From positions 54,327 to 118,326 of IMG/VR virus record IMGVR_UViG_3300006484_000005: a DNA stretch of 64,000 bases. The stretch is one strand, 5' to 3'. The notes under the pieces were generated by a model. The model did not search any database and was not told the DNA's origin. It saw nothing but the letters and a program-made list of their open reading frames with translations. Source of the DNA: a virus. The translations under genes were made by a program, and so were the position numbers. Below are positions 37,401-46,112 of the stretch, piece by piece (the first letter of the stretch is position 1; each line of letters opens with the position of its first letter).

Positions 37401-38315
37401 ATAGAAGTTGCTAGCTGAATATGTTAAAATACCACCATATAATATACCAGTATTTAATACTCCTTCAAACCATTTGAATTTAACCGTATTATTACTTTGT
37501 CTGTAATATAAATCATATCCAGTATTAGTTTTTGATGCTGATGTAAATAAAAATGATGATGTATTACTGATTAGGCCAGGATCTATTGTCGGGTCTAATC
37601 GTAATGGACCCGAAACTGTAATTGATCCTGTTAATGTTGTATTACCTAATAATGTATTATTTCCTACTTGTATAGTTGAACCAGATACAGCAAATGATCC
37701 TGTTATTGTTTGGTTCCCTTTAAATACGTTTGAACCAGTAGTTGCATAACTACTTGATATTGTATTAATTCGTGTATCAAAAGATGATGATGATGCTATA
37801 TAACTACTTGATACAGCGGCAATACTAGCACTATTATTAGTAATACGAGTATTGAATGATGCAGATGATGCTAAATAACTTCCAGATAATTGAGCAATAC
37901 TAGCACTATTATTAGTGATACGAGTATCGAATGAAGCACTAGCAATTGCATTATTAGTAGCTAAAGTAGATAATGATGAACTAGTATTTAAAATTCTAGT
38001 ATCAAATGAAGCTGAAGTTGAATTGTAATCAACTCCATTTATAGCTAATGAACCTGTTACACCAACTGAACCTGTAAATTGATGTGTATTTGTTAATAAG
38101 GAACCATTAACTGAAGAACCAGTAACAAAATCTATCGATGATGTTATAGTTTGAACATTTATTGTTTGCGCAGTAAGTGTTCCTCTAACTAAGAAATTAT
38201 CGGCTGAAGATGCTGTAGCTGCGTTTGATGCTGTACCAGATAACGAACCAGTAAATCCAGTGGTTGATATAATTGATCCTGTTGCTACTAAACTACCTGA
38301 AAAATTTACTGCCAT
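34443..38315 (-). CDS. long tail fibre protein
   Basis: 1290 residues rich in Ser, Thr, Ala and Gly. Built of stalk repeats (SASFDTRITNNSASI-type; TASYVLNAVSSSF-type), two copies of the shared [10 protein letters not shown] module, and a globular region (about 290-600) with aromatic residues (YYRQSNNTVKFKWFEGV). The C-terminal 100 residues form a separate domain. Probably trimeric, like other phage fibres. It precedes the collagen-like fibre and may form different parts of one composite fibre. Confidence 0.8.
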   Translation of the reverse strand: MAVNFSGSLVATGSIISTTGFTGSLSGTASNAATASSADNFLVRGTLTAQTINVQTITSSIDFVTGSSVNGSLLTNTHQFTGSVGVTGSLAINGVDYNSTSASFDTRILNTSSSLSTLATNNAIASASFDTRITNNSASIAQLSGSYLASSASFNTRITNNSASIAAVSSSYIASSSSFDTRINTISSSYATTGSNVFKGNQTITGSFAVSGSTIQVGNNTLLGNTTLTGSITVSGPLRLDPTIDPGLISNTSSFLFTSASKTNTGYDLYYRQSNNTVKFKWFEGVLNTGILYGGILTYSASNFYVSSGSGIIVNHNANTGSEISPTITYVNWAATTHSISNPTAQNTYVFIDASGNLQQQNVFFTPEQYHDALPIGRISHYGATGSLVTGVGNNMLTSYDLPQQLGEFTRAFGPLKMSGFTITPQVGNLSLNIGSGTAFNLGGYYQNSPDLPSTYNSNTYVTSSIIRVHRSGSGFLFDNNGGAYYTTVNPLVYDDGDGTLATVGNGNWSIQRVFVNPITGRSHVYYGQSTYTTYLNAVQSVATDDFVESEVTKNAYVFAGYLVMQGGAANTDLSVGDTTNAIIQAGLFRNSVGGSGGASTAVSDLNDLSDVNITSPLNGQALIYSTGTWINGTPISSSYATTASFVAGVSNGTASFAATASNAISASYAATASSADNFTVRGTLTAQTINVQTITSSIEFNTGSTRNGSLLTNTHEFTGSVSITGSLAVSTNITGSTIRATSTFTGPSLSFNSEISSNGGEIRIGQADVRFRSSIPILWSQTTDSNGTKDLGLRRNNTGSLEIYDGVTNGNYRDLVLRNITGSNATFSGSVTSTLGFTGSLQGTATTASFVQTAQTASYVLNAVSSSFVTLAQTASFVQTAQTASYVLNAVSASFASTASSVNRLNQSVVISGSLTVSGSTNIVGASGNTLVSSNADTLIFTGSLLTSGSIVSTGSLNILGGVTGSLFGTSSYAVQALSASYWSGSVINAATASYVVTAQTASFVANAVSASRAVSSSRADSASTASSVNTLTQDVIITGSLTATGNITSNGNLISANSSGDEGGEILLVKSQTNNSLTGSGVTIDIWQNRLRFFEQGGAARGAFLDISTLGAGVSTNLLGTAVSASFASTASFAQTAQTASYVLNAVSSSFASTASYVLNAVSSSFASTASYGNNFIVGSTLTIDQTLTDYHTVPSSIVGSNNMFNLITGSYSSAFFKYTLTKGSNARTGEVMAVWNSGSIQYTDNSTLDIGDTSTVVASAVIVSNSIQFNISTADSGWVLKSLGTFM

Positions 38316-38366
38316 TTTATTTTTATTTTATTTAATTTTATTTTTAAAACTTCTTACTTGGTTCTA

Positions 38367-41300
38367 TTATACAATTCTGATTAGTATAAAGTTTCCGTTT
38401 CGATATAATCCACCTAATGGAACTCCTCCTGATGCTGCTGCTGTATCATCGGCAAAATTTAAACTTTGTGATACTTGGCTCAATACTAAATATGAGTTTT
38501 CTATCGGATTTAAATAAGATGCAGTTGAAGCATATGAAGCACTTACAGCATTTAATACATAACTTGCTGTTTGTGCTGTTTGAACATATGATGCAGTAGC
38601 AGCATTAGTAATAGATCCTGACCAATATGAAGCACTTAATGCTTGTGTTGCATAACTAGCAGTACCTTGTAGTGATCCTGTAATACCTTGAGTTACTACT
38701 AATGATCCAGTAATTAATACACTTCCATTTACATCTAATACAGCATTAGGATTTGTAGATTTTCCTATACTTGCTGAATTATATATACGAGCAGCATTAG
38801 CAGATACTTGAAATCCATTAGCTGCGTCTAGAGTTGAATTTACAGTTACAGGACTACCAAATGTTGTGGAGCCATTAAATAAATTACTATCAGTTCCTGA
38901 TTGATTATATCCTCCTCTTACTCTTACACTTCCTGTAATTTCTGTAGATCCAGTCACTAAAACAGATCCAGTAAATTGATGTGTGTTTGTTGTTGTTGAT
39001 CCATTACGAGTTGATCCAGTATTAAATTCTATACTAGAAGTAATCGTTTGTACATTTATTGTTTGAGCAGTTAAAGTACCTGCTACTGTAAAGTTATTTG
39101 CATATGATGATGTAGCAGCATACGATGAAGAAACAGCTACTGATGCTGTACCTTGTAATGAAGCAGTAACACCACCTAATACATTTAATTTTTCTGTTAC
39201 AGTTAATGATCCTGTTAATTCATGTGCATTACTCGGAGCCAATAATAACTTCATATGAGTATCTACATCAGGACCACCTGCAAAGAAACCTACGTACTGA
39301 TTTGAAGCATTACCAATGTGTAAATGGTTACCTGTTGAGTACAGATATGCATCATTTGCATCACCAATAGATCCGGTAAATCCTTCACTATTGATACCCA
39401 TATCAATGTAATTAACTGATTCATTACCATTATTTGCAGTTGCAACTACATCTGATGATGCGTTTTCGCCTGTATTGGTATTCTGAATGTTTAATTGTAA
39501 ATAGTTATTTAGATTACCTTTACCTGATATTACGTTATATGATGTAGTTGATGGTTGGTATACATATAATGCTTCAGGAGCAGCAGTAGTAATATTATCT
39601 TGATTAATTACTATACTAAAACTTCCACTTCCATTATCTAATTGTCGTACAATACTATCAGCTAGTACTTGTGATGAACTAAAGAATGGAATATGGCCTA
39701 CAATACTATTTTGTAAGTTATACAATGAGCCTGAGAATGAACCTGTTACACGTCCATTAAATGAACCAGTAAATGATCCTGTACTATATACTCCACTAAA
39801 TGATTCTAAAGCAGTTAAACGTGTTGATGCACTACCTGATGTAGTTGTATAATCACTTCCATTTACTGCTAATGATCCAGTTATACCAACTGAACCTGTA
39901 AATTCATGGGTATTAGTTAATAATGATCCATTTTTAGTACTACCAGTAACAAAATCAATTGATGATGTAATTGTTTGAGCTACTATGGTTTGAGCAGTTA
40001 ATGTACCTCTTACTGTAAAGTCATCAGCAGATGATGCAGTTGCAGAATATGATGCTGATATTGCGTATGATGCTGTATTTGCTAATGATGCAGTTCCATT
40101 AGATATACCAGCAACAAATGATGCAGTCGCAGCATATGATGCGCTTACAGCTTGTAATACGTAAGAAGCAGTAGCTGCATTTATGATACTACCACTCCAA
40201 TATGAAGCGCTAGTAGCAAATGATGAACTTAAAGCATTAATTGCGTAACTTGAAGTCCCAAATAATGAACCTGTTATTCCATTAGTTACATTTAAAGAAC
40301 CTGTTACTGTTAATCCATTAGTAAATCTACCTGATCCACTTACATCTAATCTAAATCCATTATCTACATATGTCCCAGCATCTTGAATAGTTACATTACC
40401 ATTTGACCAAAATCTAGCTGATTCAACATTGTAGGTTGGCATAATAGAAATATACTTACTACCATCTGTAGTAATTTTTCCAAATGTTGTACCTGCTCCA
40501 AGTAGTAAATCTTGGAATGTAAAACTTCTACCAGCAGCATATATGTCGCCAGTCATAGTACCTCCTGCTAATGGCAAATAATTAGGAGCACTTTCAGCAT
40601 AAGAAGCAGACAATGCTCGAGTAGCATAAGATGCAGTACCAAATAAAGAACCAGTAAATGAGCCTGTAAATGAGCCCGTACTAAATGAACTAGTAAATGA
40701 GCCTAAACTAGAACTTATGTTATTTATTCTGTAATCAAATGATGAACTTTCACTTACATAACTTCCTGAGAATGAGGCAAACGAAGAACTATTAGTTGCA
40801 ATTCTAGAAGCAAATGATGAAGATTCGTTTACATAACTTCCTGAAAAATTGGTAAATGAAGCACTATCAGCTGCTATTTTAGCAGCAAATGAAGATGATT
40901 CAGTTACATAACTGCCTGAAAATGAAGCAAGTGATGAGCTATTTGTAGTGATTCGACTGGCAAATGAAGATGATTCAGTTACATAACTTCCGGAGAACGA
41001 AGATAATGATGCACTATTTGTAGCAATCCTAGAAGCAAATGAAGATGATTCAGTTACATAGCTGCCAGAGAATGAGGCAAACGAAGAACTATTTGTAGTA
41101 ACTCTTGAAGCAAATGAACTACTTTCACTTACATAACTGCTTGAGAATGAGGACAGTGATGAGCTATTGGTAGTAATTCGGCTTGCAAACGATGCGCTTT
41201 CATTTATATAGCTTCCTGAATAATTAGCAAATGAAGAACTATCAGTTGTTATTCTAGAAGCAAACGATGATGAGTCAGTTATATAATTTCTACCATTTAC

Positions 41301-43250
41301 TTCTAATGAACCTGTTACATTGATAGATCCTGTAAATTGGTGAGTGTTTGAAAGTAATGAACCAAATTGAGTAGATCCAGTTATGTATTCTGTAGAAGAA
41401 GTAATAGTCTGGGCTACAATTGTTTGTGCAGTTAATGTTCCTCTTACTGTAAAATTATCAGCAGATGAAGCGGTAGCAGCATTAGAAGCTGTTAATGCTT
41501 GAGTAGCATAACTTGATGTTCCTGATATTGAACCCGTAAATGAACCGGTAAAAGAACCAGTCATAAATGATCCACTGAATGAATTAAAGCTAGCTGATAG
41601 AGTAGATATACTAGCACTATTAGTTGTTATTCTAGAAGCAAACGATGAACTTTCGCTTACATAACTTCCTGAAAAATTAGCAAATGAGGAACTGTTTGTA
41701 GTAATTCTACCAGTAAACGAAGATGATTCGTTTACATAGCTTCCTGAAAAGCCAGCAAATGATGAACTATTAACTCTTATCCTATCAGCAAATGATGAAG
41801 ATTCACTTACATAACTTCCAGAAAAATTAGCAAATGAAGAGCTGTTAGTTGTAACTCTACCAGCAAATGATGATGATTCGCTTATGTAACTTCCAGAAAA
41901 TGAAGCAAATGAGGAACTGTTTGTAGTAACTCTACCAGCAAATGATGATGATTCGTTTATGTAACTTCCAGAAAATGAAACAAATGATGAACTATTAGTT
42001 GTAATTCTACCCGCAAGTGAGGAACTTTCGTTAATGTAACTTCCAGAAAAATTAGCAAATGAGGAACTGTTTGTAGTAACTCTACCAGCAAATGATGAAC
42101 TTTCACTTATATAACTTCCTGAAAATGAAGCAAGTGATGAGCTATTTGTAGTAATTCGTGATTCAAATGATGATGAATCGTTTATGTAATTTCTACCATT
42201 TACTTCTAGTGAACCTGTTATACCAACACTTCCTGTAAATTGGTGGGTATTTGAAAGTAATGATCCATTTTTAGTTGAACCTGTAATAAATTCAGTTGAT
42301 GATGTTATAGTTTGTGCAACTATAGTTTGAGCAGTTAATGTACCAGCTACTGTAAAATTATCAGCATATGAAGAGGTTGCAGCATACGATGAAGAAACAG
42401 CTACTGATGCTGTACCTTGCAATGATCCTGTAAATGATTGAGCTATAACACTACCACTAACATCCAAACTACCAGTCATTTGATGAAGGTTATTTGGATT
42501 TAATTGTAATTTTCTATTAGCGTTATTGTCAATACCACCAGCAAAGAATTGTATTGGGTAATTTGAGGCATTACCAATATGTAAATCGTTACCTGTAGAG
42601 TATAGATAAGCATCATTAGCATCACCTACTGAACCAGTAAATGTGCTGCTATTAATACCCATATCAATATAATTCATTAATTCGGTACCATTATCTGCAG
42701 TAGCAACTACATCAGAAGAAGAATTAGAACCTGAAAGTAAATTTTGTATATTAAATTGGGAATAATTATCAATATACGAGGTAGCTTTTATTAAATTATA
42801 TAATGAAGTATAACCAGCTTCAATTAATACTTTTTCATTTGCTATTGAATTAGGAGGAAATGAACTTAAAATAAAACTACCTGATTTAGTAAATGTAGCT
42901 ACTCTAGAACCACTAATATAAATTGATAAATCATGATTAGATAATGTACCTAATATTCTATTTGAATCACCCCCAGTAAAAGTATTACCTCCGATTGCCC
43001 AAGCATTATCAGCATAAGAAGCAGTACCAAATAAACTACCAGTTATACCTTGAACAACTGTAAGAGAACCAGAAATTGTTTGATTTCCTGTAAATGTATT
43101 GGAACCACTAATAGCAGCACTACCTGTAATAAAATCATTTTTATTTACAGCATCCCATAATCTAGTAGAACCATTAAATACAGGTACATATCCATCTTGT
43201 GGAGTGGATATTTTAATTTCTACGGGTCTTCTTCCTACTATTTTCGACAT
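38367..43250 (-). CDS. giant repetitive tail fibre protein
   Basis: 1627 residues, the longest product in the window. N-terminal anchor-like segment (KIVGRRPVEIKISTP, then DGYVPVFNGST), four copies of the shared TLTAQTI module, and two blocks of eight 25-residue tandem repeats of the form SSSFASRITTNSSSFASFSG. Globular insertions with NDAYLYSTGNDLHIGNAS appear twice. The C-terminus (ASGGVPLGGLYRNGNFILIR) is a common end of structural proteins in flavobacterial phages. Very high Ser and Thr content. Probably the main stalk of a long fibre. Confidence 0.85.
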   Translation of the reverse strand: MSKIVGRRPVEIKISTPQDGYVPVFNGSTRLWDAVNKNDFITGSAAISGSNTFTGNQTISGSLTVVQGITGSLFGTASYADNAWAIGGNTFTGGDSNRILGTLSNHDLSIYISGSRVATFTKSGSFILSSFPPNSIANEKVLIEAGYTSLYNLIKATSYIDNYSQFNIQNLLSGSNSSSDVVATADNGTELMNYIDMGINSSTFTGSVGDANDAYLYSTGNDLHIGNASNYPIQFFAGGIDNNANRKLQLNPNNLHQMTGSLDVSGSVIAQSFTGSLQGTASVAVSSSYAATSSYADNFTVAGTLTAQTIVAQTITSSTEFITGSTKNGSLLSNTHQFTGSVGITGSLEVNGRNYINDSSSFESRITTNSSSLASFSGSYISESSSFAGRVTTNSSSFANFSGSYINESSSLAGRITTNSSSFVSFSGSYINESSSFAGRVTTNSSSFASFSGSYISESSSFAGRVTTNSSSFANFSGSYVSESSSFADRIRVNSSSFAGFSGSYVNESSSFTGRITTNSSSFANFSGSYVSESSSFASRITTNSASISTLSASFNSFSGSFMTGSFTGSFTGSISGTSSYATQALTASNAATASSADNFTVRGTLTAQTIVAQTITSSTEYITGSTQFGSLLSNTHQFTGSINVTGSLEVNGRNYITDSSSFASRITTDSSSFANYSGSYINESASFASRITTNSSSLSSFSSSYVSESSSFASRVTTNSSSFASFSGSYVTESSSFASRIATNSASLSSFSGSYVTESSSFASRITTNSSSLASFSGSYVTESSSFAAKIAADSASFTNFSGSYVNESSSFASRIATNSSSFASFSGSYVSESSSFDYRINNISSSLGSFTSSFSTGSFTGSFTGSLFGTASYATRALSASYAESAPNYLPLAGGTMTGDIYAAGRSFTFQDLLLGAGTTFGKITTDGSKYISIMPTYNVESARFWSNGNVTIQDAGTYVDNGFRLDVSGSGRFTNGLTVTGSLNVTNGITGSLFGTSSYAINALSSSFATSASYWSGSIINAATASYVLQAVSASYAATASFVAGISNGTASLANTASYAISASYSATASSADDFTVRGTLTAQTIVAQTITSSIDFVTGSTKNGSLLTNTHEFTGSVGITGSLAVNGSDYTTTSGSASTRLTALESFSGVYSTGSFTGSFNGRVTGSFSGSLYNLQNSIVGHIPFFSSSQVLADSIVRQLDNGSGSFSIVINQDNITTAAPEALYVYQPSTTSYNVISGKGNLNNYLQLNIQNTNTGENASSDVVATANNGNESVNYIDMGINSEGFTGSIGDANDAYLYSTGNHLHIGNASNQYVGFFAGGPDVDTHMKLLLAPSNAHELTGSLTVTEKLNVLGGVTASLQGTASVAVSSSYAATSSYANNFTVAGTLTAQTINVQTITSSIEFNTGSTRNGSTTTNTHQFTGSVLVTGSTEITGSVRVRGGYNQSGTDSNLFNGSTTFGSPVTVNSTLDAANGFQVSANAARIYNSASIGKSTNPNAVLDVNGSVLITGSLVVTQGITGSLQGTASYATQALSASYWSGSITNAATASYVQTAQTASYVLNAVSASYASTASYLNPIENSYLVLSQVSQSLNFADDTAAASGGVPLGGLYRNGNFILIRIV
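40720..41275 (-). repeat. 75-base tandem repeat block 2 of the giant fibre
   Basis: About eight units of 75 bases, each encoding a 25-residue motif of the type SSSFASRITTNSSSFASFSG followed by SYVSE. Units differ by several codons, so the block is old or under selection, but it can still expand or shrink by recombination. Confidence 0.85.
41610..42175 (-). repeat. 75-base tandem repeat block 1 of the giant fibre
   Basis: About eight units of the same 75-base repeat as the block at 40720-41275, separated from it by a TGSFTGSFTGS linker and one shared TLTAQTI module. The two blocks probably arose by duplication of a module-plus-repeat segment. Confidence 0.85.
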
Positions 43251-43259
43251 TGTTTACTC

Positions 43260-43601
43260 TTAGTTAATTGCGTTTTCAAGAACAGATAATACTACATCTA
43301 AGCTACCGCTAACAGATGTTTTAATAACAAATGCATCATTTTTTTCTAATACAATCTTACCAGCTAGTGGATTTAATGATTCATATATAGGAATTACACC
43401 ATTTCTTAATAAAGTTATTTGTGAAGCTGATCCACTTTTTTGAATTGCTACATCGCAATACTGAATTGATGATGTATTAACGTTAGTAATCTGACAAGAT
43501 AATATAATAGTTGCTACGTCTATATTTTCTTGGTATATAGTATTACTACCAGAAGCTAAAGTAGTGGTTAATAATCGGAATTTATTTAAAGGTAATGCCA
43601 T
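43260..43601 (-). CDS. small fibre-associated protein
   Basis: 113 residues, mostly predicted beta strands (ASGSNTIYQ, VATIILSCQITNV, YCDVAIQKSGSA, VLEKNDAFVIKTSVSGSLDV). Resembles small beta-sandwich virion proteins encoded next to fibre genes. It sits 4 bases after one fibre gene and 9 before the next. Confidence 0.6.
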   Translation of the reverse strand: MALPLNKFRLLTTTLASGSNTIYQENIDVATIILSCQITNVNTSSIQYCDVAIQKSGSASQITLLRNGVIPIYESLNPLAGKIVLEKNDAFVIKTSVSGSLDVVLSVLENAIN

Positions 43602-43605
43602 ATCT

Positions 43606-45798
43606 TTATGAGTAAGTTTCTAATGCTAAATTTATTGGAGTTATTTGTGCTGTGATTGCTTTAGTAAATGTTCTACCTTCAATCGTTCCTGTTGCTTGTC
43701 TGATGATGAAATCATTACCAGCATAAAAGTCACCTGTTTCGTCACCCGATGTATGGAATACTCTACCTCCAGTTTCTTCAAATATTCTTAATGCTACGTT
43801 TGTTTCACCAACACCGCCTTGGTTTATTGGTAGTGCTAAAAAGTTAACACCAGCACCAGCATATGAAAAGTCATGTGATGTTGATGTGATTAATGAACCA
43901 AATTCTTGTAGATATTGGGCTCCAGCTCCGTTTACAACTACTTGAGTAATTGTACTAATTAATACATCAAATAATTGTCCTACTTTATTTTTAGCAGGAG
44001 TAGTCATTGTTGAAAAATTACCTGATGGGTCGGTTACAATATATTCTTTCATATATTGCCATGCTAAAATAAAATCACCAGTTAATGATCCACTTGCATT
44101 TGATACGTTTTGTGGTATAATCGATATTGCACCTTCTGTAAAAGAAGAGCCTGATGCTATTGGTAATGTAAAAACACTACCTGATGATGTATCTTGTCCT
44201 TTAAATAGACCTGAGATAAATTGTGATGTGCGAGCAGCTCCTGGGGCTAATAAATCATCAGCAATGGCATCAATTAATAATCCACTATCTTTAATTGTTG
44301 ATGAATATTGAGAACCACTTCCACTTACATATGTTGATGCAAAACTACCAGATTGTACTAGTTTATTTATCATATATGTTTGAATGTTTGTTTTATTAGC
44401 ACTTACTAATAATGAACCAGAAGTAGATATTGAAGCACTTACAGCACTTATATCTGGTTTGACTAGCATTCTTAGTCCTTTAGCTCTTAATCCAAAGTCG
44501 CCAAATGTAGTATTTGAGTTTAGTAATGATGCGTGTCCACCTTCAATACAATAAGTACCTACACGTGAAAAGTTAGTAAAAAACGATACTAATTGAGCAT
44601 ATCCTCTACCTCTAACACATATACCAATTCCGTTAAATGCTACCTGTGTGTATGCATCCACAATCATTGATTTAAGTGGAGAATATCCATCTAAAACTGA
44701 ATCGTCTACTATCATACCACCTGGACCGTTTCCAATTAATGGATTAGCTGAACCTGAATTTAATGGTGTATAAAATTTATCTGCTGGTGTTGAAATAGCA
44801 GAACAGTTTTGGACATAAGGTGAAGTAACGATTGATGCACTTGGAGCAAATGCAAAGAAGAAACCATTTCTTGGATCTTCTAAATCATCAATTCTACATC
44901 CTTCTAAACGTAATCCATAACAATAAGTTCCATTATTCATTAAGAATAAATTCGAACCTGATGTCGCTGTTGTTGGAGATACTACTACTGATCTTAAATC
45001 ATCACCTAATATAGATACGTTTGGTGGAACTGTAATAGGTGCTTCTTCTGTATAATATCCACTTTTAACTTGAATACTTTGTCGGTATGCTGGAAGTCCT
45101 GGATTAGCAGCTCTTGAAGCAGATGCTGCAATTGCAGCTGCTTTTATAGTTCTAAATGGAGATGATAATGTCTTACCATCATTTGTATCTAATCCGTCTT
45201 CGGCTACATAGAATACTTTTTCAACTACACCAATATCTGTTATTCCAGCACCCGAACCACTTAAATTAGTTGCTATTAAAGTACCACCTACAGTAAATGA
45301 ACCAGTAGCAAATATTGAACCGGTAAATTGATGTGTATTTGATAATTGAGAACCAAATCTAGTAGAACCAGTAATAAATTCTGTTGAAGAAGTTATTGTT
45401 TGGACAACAATGGTTTGAGCGGTTAAGGTACCGCGTACTGTAAAATTATCAGCAGATGAAGCAGTTGCAGCGAATGAAGAGGAAACAGCGTTTGACGAAG
45501 TTCCAGCGGACATTCCTGGTACTGATGACGCTGAAAGGGCGAATGATGCTGTTAAAGCATATGACGCAGAAATAGCGTTTGATGCTGATACTGCAAATGA
45601 AGCAGAAGTAGCAAAAGATGCAGATGCTGCTAAAGAAGCGGTTTCTCCGACAGCAACTATAGCTGCTGTTCCATTATCTAGTTTTAAATATAGTTTACCG
45701 TCGTATGTGTTTAATGCGATTTCACCTAATTCTAGTTGTTCTACACTAGGTATACGACCAGGTACAGCACTTCTTTTAAGCCTGATATTTTGAGACAT
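43606..45798 (-). CDS. tail fibre with beta-helix domain
   Basis: 730 residues. N-terminal segment IRLKRSAVPGRIPSVEQLEL followed by GEIALNTYDGKLYLK is the anchor found at the start of many T4-like fibre proteins. A Ser/Ala stalk and one shared TLTAQTI module follow. From about 190, VFYVAEDGLDTNDGKTLSSP begins a right-handed beta-helix (pectin-lyase-like) region of about 250 residues, then a helical C-terminal part. Beta-helix fibres often bind or cut surface polysaccharide; I see no clear catalytic motif. Confidence 0.8.
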   Translation of the reverse strand: MSQNIRLKRSAVPGRIPSVEQLELGEIALNTYDGKLYLKLDNGTAAIVAVGETASLAASASFATSASFAVSASNAISASYALTASFALSASSVPGMSAGTSSNAVSSSFAATASSADNFTVRGTLTAQTIVVQTITSSTEFITGSTRFGSQLSNTHQFTGSIFATGSFTVGGTLIATNLSGSGAGITDIGVVEKVFYVAEDGLDTNDGKTLSSPFRTIKAAAIAASASRAANPGLPAYRQSIQVKSGYYTEEAPITVPPNVSILGDDLRSVVVSPTTATSGSNLFLMNNGTYCYGLRLEGCRIDDLEDPRNGFFFAFAPSASIVTSPYVQNCSAISTPADKFYTPLNSGSANPLIGNGPGGMIVDDSVLDGYSPLKSMIVDAYTQVAFNGIGICVRGRGYAQLVSFFTNFSRVGTYCIEGGHASLLNSNTTFGDFGLRAKGLRMLVKPDISAVSASISTSGSLLVSANKTNIQTYMINKLVQSGSFASTYVSGSGSQYSSTIKDSGLLIDAIADDLLAPGAARTSQFISGLFKGQDTSSGSVFTLPIASGSSFTEGAISIIPQNVSNASGSLTGDFILAWQYMKEYIVTDPSGNFSTMTTPAKNKVGQLFDVLISTITQVVVNGAGAQYLQEFGSLITSTSHDFSYAGAGVNFLALPINQGGVGETNVALRIFEETGGRVFHTSGDETGDFYAGNDFIIRQATGTIEGRTFTKAITAQITPINLALETYS

Positions 45799-45847
45799 TT
45801 GCTAATTTTTACAGTATATACTTCAAGACACCTATATAAGGGCTGTG

Positions 45848-45856
45848 TATAAATAT
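45848..45856 (-). promoter_or_regulatory. putative late promoter (ATATTTATA)
   Basis: Exact consensus, 49 bases before the ATG of the beta-helix fibre, in the gap between tail-completion and fibre genes. Confidence 0.65.
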
Positions 45857-45877
45857 CGGTAAAAATAGAAATATTAA

Positions 45878-46111
45878 TTAGAAAGTTCCACCATCTAATC
45901 CACCAGTAACAGTAAGTGAACTACTTGCTACATTTAATGAATCTACATCAAATATTGAACCAGAAATAGATAAAGCAGGAATGCTTGGATTAACTTGTCG
46001 CACTACAGCAGAACCAGTTATTATTAAACTACCAGACATTAATAACCGCAATGGATCATTTGGATCTAATCTAAGTGGAGATAATATTTGGTCTAATGTA
46101 ATTAAAGGCAT
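45878..46111 (-). CDS. small fibre-like protein
   Basis: 77 residues with a short helical start (MPLITLDQILSPLRLDP) and SGS/TGS repeats as in the large fibres (SGSLIITGSAVV, LSISGSIFDVDSL). Could be a fibre connector or a remnant of a fibre N-terminus. It starts 1 base after the gp15-type gene and is followed by a new promoter. Confidence 0.5.
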   Translation of the reverse strand: MPLITLDQILSPLRLDPNDPLRLLMSGSLIITGSAVVRQVNPSIPALSISGSIFDVDSLNVASSSLTVTGGLDGGTF

Positions 46112-46112
46112 G

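Larger units (their letters stand above)
33860..45455 (-). repeat. eight copies of a shared fibre module in four genes
   Basis: A module of about 55 residues ([15 protein letters not shown], then TITSS, then an NTHQFTGS block) occurs near 33860-34030, 36125-36290, 38040-38210, 38930-39110, 39855-40030, 41296-41465, 42200-42365 and 45290-45455. It always links a Ser/Ala-rich stalk to a following domain. The copies are alike at the DNA level and offer sites for recombination between fibres. Confidence 0.8.

Noticed and set aside
40720-42175. Regular repeats that might be a CRISPR array
   Set aside because: Repeats are contiguous 75-base coding units in frame within a fibre gene, with no spacers.
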